Notes under the pieces: model-generated
Database searches by the model: none
What the model was told of the DNA's origin: nothing
Seen by the model: the letters and a program-made list of their open reading frames with translations, nothing else
Assembly (NCBI RefSeq): GCF_002999335.1
Contig: NW_020312037.1
Coordinates: 1 to 64,000 of the forward strand
Origin: Cyclospora cayetanensis
Taxonomy: Eukaryota > Apicomplexa > Conoidasida > Eucoccidiorida > Eimeriidae
Direction of reading: 5' to 3'
DNA length: 64,000 nucleotides
Program-made: the position numbers and the translations under genes
In this document: positions 11,095-24,090 of the stretch, piece after piece
How the letters are laid out: each line of letters begins with the position of its first letter
How positions within the stretch are numbered: position 1 is the first letter of the stretch

Positions 11095-14000
11095 ATGACA
11101 GGCGCGCCTTTGGGTCCCCTGGCTCCCAGGTCTAGTCTCCAGGCTCCCTCATGGGTGTTTTTGGGAACCCCTATATGCTCGCTTTCCCTTGAAGAACTAG
11201 AAGAGCAAGTTTACAAGGAACAGCCGTGGCTTCGCCAAGGAGGTTCTCAACGAGTGTCTTCCCGCCTGTTGCTCGCAGCAGCTTCTCGGGCAGCAAAGAT
11301 TGATGCGCGCAGAGCCAATGAGGCGCTCGCAAAGGCAAGGAGAGCGTCGCAGACAGGTTGTCCGACTGTCAGTGCCAAGGGTCACAATGCATCGAATGTG
11401 GAGAAGGCTGCAGAATCGGCTTTAAAGCACGCTTCCCTTGGCGTGGATGAAGCAACGGCTGGTGCTGCTAGCAGCCGAGAAGCTGCAGTGCCAGCCTTCG
11501 AGGACGGGATAGCAAAGCAGTACCAACAGCTAGCAGTCTCAAGAAGTCTTGCCGCTCGTTATTTCTGGGATGGTGAACAGGACGCCAACGCAGATCGACT
11601 CTTTGGGCAGCCACTGTCCTACAAGGAGCGTCTTAGCCGCGAATCATGTGGTGCCTGCGATGGGTTGTCTGCCTCTGGGAGGCATCTCGCCACTGTGAAT
11701 ACATCAGAAGGTGAGAGCTCTGCCATTGTGTGTTGTGGAAGCATATGCAAGAGATCCTTTGGTGATGCGCTTCGATGTCTCCAATCGGGTGCTCCTCCGG
11801 GGCACCCAGCAGGTGGCTTTTTTGGCTAGGCTTAGATTTACAGGCGTAAAGTGGTGTGTATGCCGGGTTTCATATGTTCCAGGCTTTGTATGCTCGAATT
11901 TCACGTCTTCGCGCACATCTCGAGCAACGCATCGAGCCTCTCGACCTGAAGAGTTCATGGACGAGGAAGACATGCAGGTATCGGATCTTCCGAGGGCGTG
12001 AAAAACACTGCAGTCATGCCTAGATTGTCACCTATGGTTAATTTGTGGGCCCGATTCCCGCCCTCAGATTATCATGACTTTCCGTGGATAGACGCTTCCT
12101 CAGATTGTAAGTGGAGGATACCTCAGATCGACTGTCGCCTTCAACTCCTAATCACGCGTACAGGGATGTGTGTGTCGTGGGATTCACAGCAAGCTGCCCA
12201 AAGCAGGCTCATGCAGAGAATCGTAGGGGAACAGCAACATGGTGAAGCAGAGAAGCGAACAGTTGGAGCATCGTACTCAAGAGAACCCGCACCGATATCA
12301 TCCTCCTGGTCTCGGGTTGAAGGGGCAAGCGAAGGCTTGCCCGTTTTCTTGGGTGCAGGTGAGAAAGGATCACGCGAGAAGGAGGAACAGCATTGTTGCA
12401 GAAGGAATAAAGCAAAGGGTTTGCAGGACAAGGGGCTAAAGCGCATTGTTTTTAGGACCCGGTTGTCTGTGCTCGGTGTGCTAGTGTTTCTGCCTGCAGG
12501 GCGGGATGGCTTTGCGATGCAGCCTCAGTGGTGCATGCAATCCATGCGACGTCACCAGTGGATTCATCGAATGATGCACAGCTTCAGGAAAGGTGGTAGC
12601 AACAGCAGTATTTCGGCGTCTATCCTCGAAGAAGCGCTTCGCGAAGCTGAAGGAGAGACAAACGCCAAGGGTCCACAGTTGCCGCGCCACGTGGAGGCAG
12701 TAAGAAGGCTCATGCGGCCGGAGTTGAGTGCCCAACAGGAACGCAGCCGAGAGGATCGTGCTTCAGAGGCTGGTAGGTGTGAAGGAGCTGGCGAAGGTAT
12801 TGCGCATGCTGCAGCTCCCACTAACGCAGAAGCCGCAGGTCTTTCTGCCATGCTTGCGGCCGAGGCCCGGGCTTCAACAGCAGAAGGAGACAACTGGGGC
12901 GAGCCAGCTAGTCAGAGACTTCTTCGATTGCAACCACTAGGCCCTCACAGACTTGGTCTGGGGTTTCATAAGCTGCTCGCCGATCAGGGCAGCCTGCCAC
13001 TCACTTCACCTCTGCATAGGGAGACAGACATCACGGCAGATGCTCGCAAAAGCTTCAGTAGTAGGACAAGGACGGAACCGCCTCAAGTGAAAGCAGTGGG
13101 CGACACGCTGGATATTGATGTCCGACAGCCTCGTACAGGCATAAGGAACTACGCTCTCGATGATGACGAATTGGACGAGGAACTTTATGCCACCACGGCC
13201 CCTACCAGCACTCTCTACGATTTTGAAAGCCTGGCTGAGTCAGGGGAGGGACGCAGAGTCATGAAGGAGCCGGCAAAGATTCATGACGTGGAAGAGAAGG
13301 AGCGGCTACAACTGGCTGCCAAAGCGGCTGCTGAAGGGGCCGTTGTCGTATCTGAGGATGAACAGGTAGAGGAGATTAGGGGGGAAGGGGACGAGCAAGG
13401 GGTGGCTGCTGTGCTCCAGGAGGAGCACTTAGACGACCGAGAATGGGTTATTGAGACGTTCTGCAAGTAAGTACTATCCAGAATGTAATTATCTCTTCAG
13501 GTCTGCGCTACGTGCAACCCTCTACATGGGCTACCTATTTTCTCTTGTGTCTGCTTTGCTATCTTCTGGACAGTGCTCGCCTTGATACTTGCGAAGCCTG
13601 GCAACGGTAGACGATAGCAGAATAGGGCTTTTATCAGTCACTATGCAAAATTTTAATTTTATTCGCTTTCTTGAAGGTGCATCGTATTCCTTGTGTGCGT
13701 CCGCAGCTTGCCCTTACCACCGGTGCCTGAAGGTTTTGATGGCATCCATGTGGCGACAGAGGCAGATGAGGCACACTATTCTCTGGGGGATTGCAACACC
13801 TTGGCAGATGAGGCAGAAGGGTGCTTGGGGGCGCAAGCTCAGGGAAGCTGGCAAAAGAACGCGGAAGCTGTGGGGAGATGGAATCTCTCTAGTGACAACC
13901 TTCGAATACTTAGGGGGGGCGTCGATAATGCAGCGGCCGAAAGCGCATACTATCATACCGCAGGAGCGGTCCCAGCTTCTCAAGTGCAGCCATTGTGGTC

Positions 14001-16418
14001 AGGAGTGACGGCAAGCACCCGTTCATCCCTCGTGAAACAGCTTGGAGGAAGGAATATGCAATGGGTAAAGGAAGGAGATGAAGAAGCTGCTGCTGCTCTT
14101 GCTCGGCAGCCCGTATGGCTTCAGCAGCATCAAGAGCAACTCCTTCGCAGAAACCAGCAACACCGAATGCACCAGCAAATCTTGCAGATGCGTCACCGCC
14201 TCAACTGTCTGCGGCTAGCCTTTGTGGCCGACCCCGAGACACAAGCACGCTTTGAGGTGTACATAAATTTGCGGGTGAGTCACTACTTAGAAAAGAGTAA
14301 AACTCAGTTGGAGTATAAATATGTACTTTTTTTGCACGCTGAATGGAAAATTAGATAAGTTTGCACAGACTGGCTTATCCGTGGTGATTTTTCTGAAAAG
14401 TGGATATGTGTACGCCAGTTGATGGAGGCTCTCGGTGCTTTACTATTTGACACAAACCCTGCCAACTTGAAAATCTGGCCATTCTAGAAGCCGGTGAATG
14501 CATATTGGGTGGTGCGCGCTCAGTAACGTTATGTCAAAGCCTAAGCAGTTCAATTGATCAGTTTTAGAAACAATTTGTTATGGATGAGTAAATAGCCTTT
14601 GGTGTGATGACGTGCAGGACGCCGAGGCCAAAGCGGGAAAGGCTTCTCTCCCGTCCGAAGGTGTTGATGCACCAACATCTGGATCACTAGCATCACCAGG
14701 AACACCAGCGAATTCGGCATTACAGGGGGAGGCTCTAAGAGTTGAGACATCCGCAGTGGCCACTACCGCTAATGAACTTCTGACATCAGGAGCTGTTCAA
14801 ACACAGCTGCCGCCAGCTGAAGCTTCTTGTGTCGCCAACGTGCCTTTATCGGAGAACGCGGCTTCCACCGGCAACATTTTGACTACGTCCGAAGAAGTTT
14901 GCGGGATTGAGGAGGTAATCGAGTCGTCAACTTCTGGGCAAGCAGCTGGCAAGTCCCAGTCAAGAGATTGCTCAGTCAATGCTATCTCTGCCGCTCTCAG
15001 AGCTGTTGCCGCGATCAACGCAGGAGTACCGCCAGATAGAGTCGCATCCCATCTGCTCAAGGAGCCTAGCCCGCTTGCGGAGAGTAGCCACGCCCGTGTG
15101 CTGAAAGAATGTTTCAGGAATCTCGGTCCACTACAGGGAGCCGCGCTGATGTGCAGAGGGCCTGCTGAAACTGCTGTTTTTACCGCTGCTTACCAACGGA
15201 TTGTCGAGCAGCGCCAGTTGTTGCGTGAGCAAGAAGCAGCGCAGAGAACTCTGCAGCAGGATTCACTTGCCCGCTTAGGCATTTTGACAGAGCACAATGT
15301 AACCGACGCTACCACGCCTAAAAGGTCTCTCGAAGGTACTAGCTCCTTGGCGCAAAACATGTCAGAGAGGAGTAGCTCCTTCCGTCCAGTATCAGTTGGA
15401 TTCTGTACGATGCTTCCTCTGCTGTGCTCTCACCGGAAAACATCCGTCTTCGTACCTTCCCCCCGCCTCTGCAAGCTGTGGGGTATTGCCGACCCGTGGG
15501 CAAATGTAGCAGTAAGTCGGTTCAGGAAGACTAGCGAAGGCTGCAGGTCGCGGCTCCTGGTAGTGCCATGGCATTTAGTGTTGCCAACCAGCCTCACGTA
15601 CTAGCATGCCTGTTTTAACCTGTTACCGGTGCAATTCGCTCTAGAAAGTCATTTTACGGCTCACGGGAGAGCACCCTGCTTGCAGCGAGCTCGTCAGCTC
15701 GTGCTGGCTTTGGTTTTAAGGCACTTCGAGCTGTTGAGTATGGCGTACTACAATGCTGGTAATGTATGCCTCTACGAGAAGCTACTTCTATTAGTAGGTT
15801 AAAACTATTCACTGCATGCGGCATAGGGGGCCTCCTGTCGTTACAAGGTTCCTGCTGGCGTTATTCATGTTCATTTTTCTGCAGCAAGTAGATCTGTTAC
15901 GTCTACTAAGAGAGCAACAGGTGGTGCCAGATCGTGGAAACGAAGGCCAGCGTCCTCATGATGGAGGTGCCGCTGCACAGATGAACACGACACCCGCAGC
16001 TGCTTCAGGAAGACTTCAGCCGCCTGTACACGTTGTACGCCTTTCCGAGAGCGAACAAGCAGTGGGTGATGATTTCGGCGTGGGTGACCTTGAGCTTCCA
16101 GAAGGCGGAATTCTAGATGAGCCGAATGCGAAGAGCCTGGGGTTGTTCAAAGTAGGCATTACCACAATGCCCTCTGCATTGGGCAATCAACCCTCGCTGC
16201 TTGGCTGATTGTTAGTCACAAAATGAGCACATTTCCGATCACTTCTGGCATGAGCAAGCTGCCAATAGTTATCTGGTGTCATGAGAACATTTATGGGGGG
16301 AGGAGGCGAGGGCGCATCCCTTGAAAAATGTTTTCTGAGTATTCGTTCATGGGCTAAAGTTATTGCTGCGTTGCAGGCGATCTTCGATATGGACGACAGT
16401 GACGGGGAGGAATCTTGA
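11095..16418 (+). CDS. GPATCH1/TOUGH-like pre-mRNA processing protein
   Basis: Seven exons: 11095-11710, 11883-11977, 12190-13466, 13707-14274, 14618 to about 15388, 15885-16151, 16377-16418; about 1,211 residues. Four family landmarks appear in order. The exon 1/2 junction gives an N-terminal DUF1604-like run (GLSASGRHLATVNTSEGGF, then FTSSRTSR and RPEEFMDEEDMQ), matching the family's GFSAGYFNTVG ... SSR ... RPEDFMDEEDL pattern. Exon 4 has LPLPPVPEGFDGIHV and AFVADPETQARFEVY, like the SURP/SWAP-adjacent part. The exon 6/7 junction ends in LGLFKAIFDMDDSDGEES, the characteristic LFKAIF acidic tail. Known role: GPATCH1/TOUGH proteins associate with spliceosomes and plant microRNA processing in the nucleus. 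Exon 1 and exon 3 contain long low-complexity insertions. I do not find a canonical G-patch. The exon 5 donor (15389) is the least certain junction. The ATG at 11095 is the first in frame. Confidence 0.72.
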
Positions 16419-17679
16419 TGTTGACGCAGACGAAATTTCTGCGAAGGGGGAAACGTAGAGCGGTTTCCTCCTCGTATGCGAGTGGAATTCGTGAAGCGCG
16501 GGGACTTATAATAGAATGAAGTGTTCCCAAAGCAAAACCAGCGTGATATCATTTCCCAGACCAGGCTGGTTTAGAAGACGGTGCATATCCAGCGAAGTGG
16601 TACGTGCTGTGGTAGTTTACACACGTGTACCAGAGTGCCAGTTGGATTCCTGTGCTCGCAAGCCCTAGTTATAGTATTGCAGCCCTCTCTGAGAAAGTTT
16701 CCTGGGCCAGCCTATCCAAGTGTACGCTCAACATGGCAACTGAGTATGTGTATGGAATATATGCTGTCGAGTACACAGTGGAACCCATTCAATGCAATGC
16801 GTTGAGTTGTACGCGTTACCAACCATTCTTTTCATTTCGATACCACTGTAATTGATAACAGAGCCAGTTGGCTCAAGACTGCATTACTTAAACTGCCTGT
16901 ATGTAGCACTATAAGCAATGAATCTGATACTTACATCTGGGCAGGATGAAGCGAAGCTTTGGAGTTGAGTAGGGAAAGTTAGTATGCATCTGAAAAAGGT
17001 CGATGGCGGGTGTCCTCGATGGCCCCTAGGTGTCTCGTCATGCAGCCAATTAGAAGACAAGCTGGTGGTGGGGAACTGGCCACACAATAAGAAAGTACAA
17101 AGTCTGACCGAAAATGGGTAGAGCCAGGGTCAAAACCTGTGTCCTGTATGCCCATAATGGTTCTTTCCTTTTGCTCTGACTGTCAGTGATTGGGGAAGGC
17201 GAGGTGCGGTTTCCCTCATCTGGCTGCCCTAACCTCATAAGACGCAGTAATAAAACCTGCAGATCAGAAGTTACCACTAGACGTAAACGTGCCTACATTC
17301 TACATTATTCACATTAAATAGCACTGAACCTCGGAAATTGTGAAGCTCCATCTGTGATGTCCGTAGATGGACACTTGACTGTAGCCTCAACACCAACTTG
17401 ATGCGAAATTATTGGGTGTTCGTCCAATACCCTTTTTAAACTGCTCTCACTTCTCAGTGTTCCCAAGCGAGGGAAGATGGAAAGCTTAGGCGCGAATAGA
17501 TGCACTCTCTAATTACCCCGAACGAACATTTACAGTTAGTTGTGTAGAGCACTTAGCACTCAGGCACACTGCATTGGGTCGTGTTATATCGGGCGGATGC
17601 TCATACGTACTAAATAATGGTATACGAGCTGCCAAATCAAATGGCCAATGCTCTATCAAATGGTTCCCCAAATGTACAT
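16419..17679. other. Gene-poor region downstream of the GPATCH1-like gene
   Basis: After the 3' UTR of the preceding gene there are only short unconnected open frames. No exon with a recognisable motif or convincing start, no RNA gene and no tandem repeat is seen before the dispersed repeat that begins near 17680. Confidence 0.45.
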
Positions 17680-18820
17680 AGCGTAGTTATGGTAAGGGTA
17701 GCTCAGCCAGCTACATCCTCCCAAAATTCAGTACACATACCCTTGTCTCCCGTACCTGTCCGTCGAGATAAATTACATGCAGGCAAGCGGAAGAGTTCCG
17801 CCTGATTTCCACTCCTCAGGAAGGCAGAAACGTGAAACATAGCGCCAGATAGAAAAGTGAAGGCGGGTATTAACCCAAAACGAGAAACAGGAAGGTAGAG
17901 AGGTAAACACACTAGCCTACAATGCATGATGGCCCACATTCGCCCACCCAGTGATGCTAGCTTCTGTCGCCGGAGCACTGAAACGTGTAAGCCTTCTGCT
18001 ACAAGAAAATAAAAGACCAGAAATATGTATAAAGGGCATCAAAATGCACAGTAGCTCAGCACTGCCCTCCGGGCGTCATACGGCAACATCTGTGCGCAAA
18101 TTAGGGTGTTGCTGGTGCATGCAATATGGTCGATCCCAAAGCCCAAAAGAGGCAAAAAAAAGGATATGGAAAGACAACATATCTGGGTATGCCTGCACAT
18201 AAAGTCGAGTGAGAACGCCTTAGCGACAACAACCGGTAGCTGCTCTCGCAACACTCATTGATGGAGGTAACTAGTTCAGGCAGCGCACGTGTTGGGAAGG
18301 GACAATCACGAAACTCAAGACAGTTCACGGTGAGTAGCATTGCTAGCGGAATAGCGCCACAGCTTTTCCCGCAGGCAAAGAAGCCCGTAACTGATCCACC
18401 GCCAATCACTGAGCTTGGCGTTACCCGACACATTGGACTAGAAGCTCCCCTCTAGCATCTCATGGGCGCATAATAGCCCTAGAATCCAGCACTTCTGTTG
18501 CTCCCTGTGAATCCTTCACCTCCACACATTTCATCTGCCTGTATGGCGATTCCAGCAAGTAATGCAAGGAGCTTATAAACATTTGAAGAACACCAATACT
18601 GGTAGTTCTGTGACACGTTCAGTTTGTAGGGGAGCTGACAGAGTACGGAAAAAGCAAAGATTTGTTAGAGAATCGCAAAGAGTCCTCAACGATTTGGTCG
18701 CAAACTTCTCTCCCCGATCAGCTCTTGATGCACTTCGTGGAGTCTGGTGATCCACCGAAACCGAACCTTTACGCGTGAAACACATAGCCGGCCTCAAAGT
18801 ATCACAATTGTTAGTCATAT
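17680..18820 (+). repeat. Dispersed repeat, copy A
   Basis: This stretch aligns by eye with 23060-24090 in the same orientation. Shared landmarks in order include the segment GGCATCAAAATGCACA, GGTGCATGCAA, a run around AGCCCAAAAG, TAGTTCAGGCAGCGCA, TTGGTAGTTCTGTG/CTGGTAGTTCTGTG and TGATGCACTTCGTG. Spacing is similar, with many substitutions and small indels; I estimate about two thirds of bases match over the clearer parts. The minus strand of both copies gives partly similar translations (for example PTRALPELVTS against PTPALPELATF), but stops and shifts interrupt both. It looks like a non-autonomous element or an old segmental duplication rather than a gene. Confidence 0.7.
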
Positions 18821-18839
18821 CACTTGAGCTGTACAGAAG

Positions 18840-19230
18840 TATTTGCGTGCTGTAGTGGGCTAAAATACACTCAGACGCATTTTACAGCACTAGTTTAAAA
18901 TATCCAAGTACACAAATTCATTGTGTGGTACCCTAAGCTCAGTGCAACATAATGATAATGCTGTGAGCATGTGCTCTAGATACTATGTGTAGCTAGCTGA
19001 GAATGCTTGGCGTGGTCGTAGGGTGCAACAATGCGCACCCTAGTTGTCCCTCTCCCTTCATGTCGAGACCTTTAAGGGGCGCTGGCAGAGGAAGGTAGAA
19101 GTTTTTTTTGAAAGCACTCAATAACTTCCTACAAAGTCTATATTGAGTCTGAAGTTAACTGTCTTCATACTTGAAACGTATAGGGAGCACTACATATATT
19201 GCTTAGGACAAGACAGGTTTTCTTTCCTAC
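18840..19230 (+). mobile_element. Solo-LTR-like relic
   Basis: This block resembles 60550-60960, which lies downstream of the decayed gypsy element on the right. Matching landmarks in order: GTAGTGGGCTAAAATACACT against GTAACGGACTAAGCTACACT; AGCTAGCTGAGAATGCTT against AGCTAGCTGTAAATGCTT, followed by a shared GGTGCA; then ACTTCCTACAAAGTCT against ACTTTCTTCTAAGTTT. No pol-like sequence adjoins it, so it is best read as a solo LTR or a fragment of one. Exact ends and target duplications cannot be set by eye. Confidence 0.5.
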
Positions 19231-20323
19231 TGCGCTGATATGAAAGGTAGATGCAGCAACGTAAATTCCAAGCGGAGGGTTCACTGTGGACACTGGTAGG
19301 GGTGTTGTCAACACAAGTTGTTGTACACGAAATCTACGATAAGAAGGAGAGGATATTCAATAGCCGTTAACACAAGCTGGAATACTTATCGAGCAGTGGA
19401 GTTTAATGTTTTAGCTGCAGTTGCCACCAGATTAACCGTAAGAACCCACCAGTGTGTGCGGTGGTACCTGCTTCTCCTGCCTGCAAGTGTAAGTTGCCCC
19501 AGAACACACGACCCGCAACGTCTTCACCCTCTCATTAGTGGGAAATTATAATGCAGCTTCTGGCTACATTATTGTAATTTTAATGGAGGCCTAACAGCTA
19601 GAAGGCGGGTGAATCTGTGTAGTGCGGGGCTGGGGCCGCATGCTGGCGATTCTTCCCGACCGGTGCGGGCCACATGACTCGAGCGGCTGTCCTTCCACGT
19701 TGCACAAGGGAAATTATCTTGGGTCCCGTGGATTGGCAATACTTGCGCAGTTGCCAGGTTTGGCTTCTCTTTTCAAGTCAGTATCGTGGTGTTGCTACTG
19801 AGCATTGCTGTATTGCCATCTGCGGATATCCCAAGCGGTGGTGTCGTCTTCTTCTTTGGATCTCGTCGCCTACCGCACTGTTATTTAGTTTTTATTAGTC
19901 TAGTAAGCTGCCCATGTGTTCTTGCTCCGATAGCAGGACAGCCTGTCTATATGGATAATAGCATTCACTATTGCCGCCAACATAGACTTCCTTATATCGT
20001 TCTTTATTGATACGGTCCATGCGAGGTAGTTGTCTTCTTAGAGGGGCCTGCGTCAGCATCCTGATTTAGACTGCTCTTGGTTGGATGGACCCCACAAATC
20101 GGCAGTTTGGTACTGCCCCACATGCAACTTGAAGCTCGTGTACATTTTGGGGCCTACTAGGAGTTGTGATTGATCCCACTCCATTTGGCCGCCCTAGGTC
20201 TAGCTACCACATTGCTGATATAGAGAATGTGTCTGCTTATTGCCCTGTTGTGTTGTGGTGTACAGGCGACTCTCGACTGCTGGGGCCATCTGGGTGACCT
20301 TGTGCGTTGTGTGTTCTTTGACA
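19231..20323. other. Upstream region of the arginine methyltransferase gene
   Basis: No coding exon is recognised. The 3' part must hold the promoter and leader of the methyltransferase gene, whose frame is open back to about 20240 but has no in-frame ATG before 20324. Confidence 0.4.
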
Positions 20324-22025
<1,702 letters not shown>

Positions 22026-23059
22026 ATATATCAAAGTCCACTGCAAAGGGCGAGAGGCAAAACGTGTTGAGGGTCACTGTCTGGAACGACCACTAGTGGT
22101 CAGGTGTTTCTGAGTGAACACACGACTAGGGGGAGAGGCGTTTCTTTCATTTGCATCAAGGGGATCATGGAGTCATTATATAGCCACGGTAATAACCGTG
22201 GAGTTGCCACAATTCTGGTTACCCAGGTACTTTAGCGTGCATGCAGCAAGGGCAGTTGCAAAGACGTTAAACTTCATTGAGAGCCCAATGTTATGGCGAA
22301 CCGAAGCGACAGAGTGGTTCCCGCTGTATCCACGGCTGCCTTGATGCATTCGTAGCGTAGCTCGAAGTGCAGGGGATGTGGCGGGAGGGAACATGCACAT
22401 GGCGTCGGCGTAAACAGTTGTGCATTCATGCCGGAGTGAGGGCAGACATGCTGGCCTAGCCTCAGTGTGCACGGGAGCAGTTTCTTCCAAGCGTAAATGA
22501 TGTACTCTAACTTTACAAACTATAATTTTGGTACGATTCAGTTGTAATACCGCGTGCTGACAGGAGTATCGAAACGGGCAACCCCATTTGTTGGCCGCAG
22601 TACGCCATGTCTCGCACACCTTAGCTCAGTGTCAGGTCAACCAACAAGTGCCTAAGGCACCTTTCTGCAAGCAGCAAGCGCTGTTTGTCAAACAAGCAAG
22701 GCCGTAATGCTTTGATAATGACTTATTCTCTGCCTGTGCTATTCTATCTGAGGTCTCCCTAGGGTGGCACTAACTCCAAACTCAATACTAACAAAAAAGC
22801 TGGAGTGTTCTTCGAAAAGGCTTCCCCCTTCCCCTTTATGCGCCCCTCGAGGTTCCGGCCTCACTCGAAAGTTATGAACATGGCTGAAATACAACCTCTG
22901 ATCACGCCGAGTATTCACAGTTAGCTCCACAAAGCCTAGCGCGCATAGTCACAGCATTTCTTTTTCATGTATCGGGGGATGACACTCTGCAATAAATCTG
23001 GTACACAAACGACCCGAAACAACGCCCAACTCCTTAATAATTCTTAATGATATAGATCT
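22026..23059. other. Gene-poor region downstream of PRMT1
   Basis: After the PRMT1 stop codon there is no recognisable exon on either strand up to the second copy of the dispersed repeat. The longest open stretches have no family motif and match no splice pattern I can phase. Confidence 0.4.
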
Positions 23060-24090
23060 AGTGTAGCAGAAAGTGTGGAAGGGTTGCTTACACCGCTACA
23101 TCTTTCTCCAGTCTCAAGAACACGTCCTTGTGTTCCTTAGTTGTCCGCTGAGACCAACTGCATGCAGGGCAGCGGAAGAGTTTCGGCCTACCAGCACATT
23201 CCAGGCAGGGCTAAGCGCGAACTCAGTGCAGATGAGAAAGGAAATGTCTGCATTAAGCGTTAAAGTGAAATAAACGAGAAGGATGCACATGCTAGCCAGC
23301 AACGAATGATGACACCAACCAGCACGACCGACGCAGCCCATGGCTCACATTTCGTCGGAGCGCTGGAATATGTGAGCTTCCTGCCTCGAGAAAAACAAGA
23401 CTAGTATTTCCGGCATCAAAATGCACACCAGCGTAGCAGCGCCTCCATGCGCCGTAAGGAAACCTCTTCATGCAAATGAGGGTATTTGCTGGTGCATGCA
23501 ACAAAGTCGATCTGAGCCCAAAAGAAGCAAAAGGATGAATGTTGGAACAAACATACCTGAGTATGCCCACACATAAAATCGAGTGTTGATGAAACCGTAG
23601 CGACAATAAATAACTGCTTTTATAGCGGTACCGATTGGTGAAGGTAGCTAGTTCAGGCAGCGCAGGCGTTGGGGAGGGACAAGTACGTAGAACCCGCACG
23701 CGAGAAGACCGCCCCATGGTAACTAGAGTTTTTAACAGCGACATCGGCACACATTAGTCGTAGAATTAGGCACTTTTTTGGTTCCCAATAGATCCCCCGC
23801 TCCCACATATTTCACTTACCTGCACGGCAAAACCTGTAAACCATTCGAGAACTTTAGAAGCTTTTCAAGGAGGCCAATATTGGTAGTTCTGTGGCCACTC
23901 CCAACTTTCCCGGAGTGGACAAAAAATGGATGTTAATTCACGAGACAATCATATATGTTTCTGAGTTCCCGGCCGCAAACCTCTGCGTCTTGTCAGATTC
24001 TGATGCACTTCGTGCAGCCTGTTGAGCTACCAGGATCAAATCTCTAGGGGCGACAGACAGCTAATTGGAACTTTCGACAATTCTGTGCCA
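23060..24090 (+). repeat. Dispersed repeat, copy B
   Basis: Direct-orientation partner of the repeat at 17680-18820. Alignment begins around GTGTAGCAGAAAGTGTGG, paired with GCGTAGTTATGGTAAGGG in the other copy, and runs to about GGAACTTTCGACAATTCTG. The minus strand is open for about 150 codons here (23750-23292) whereas copy A is interrupted, but the open frame begins without clear coding features and has no recognised domain. The two copies lie about 5.4 kb apart and flank PRMT1. Confidence 0.7.
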
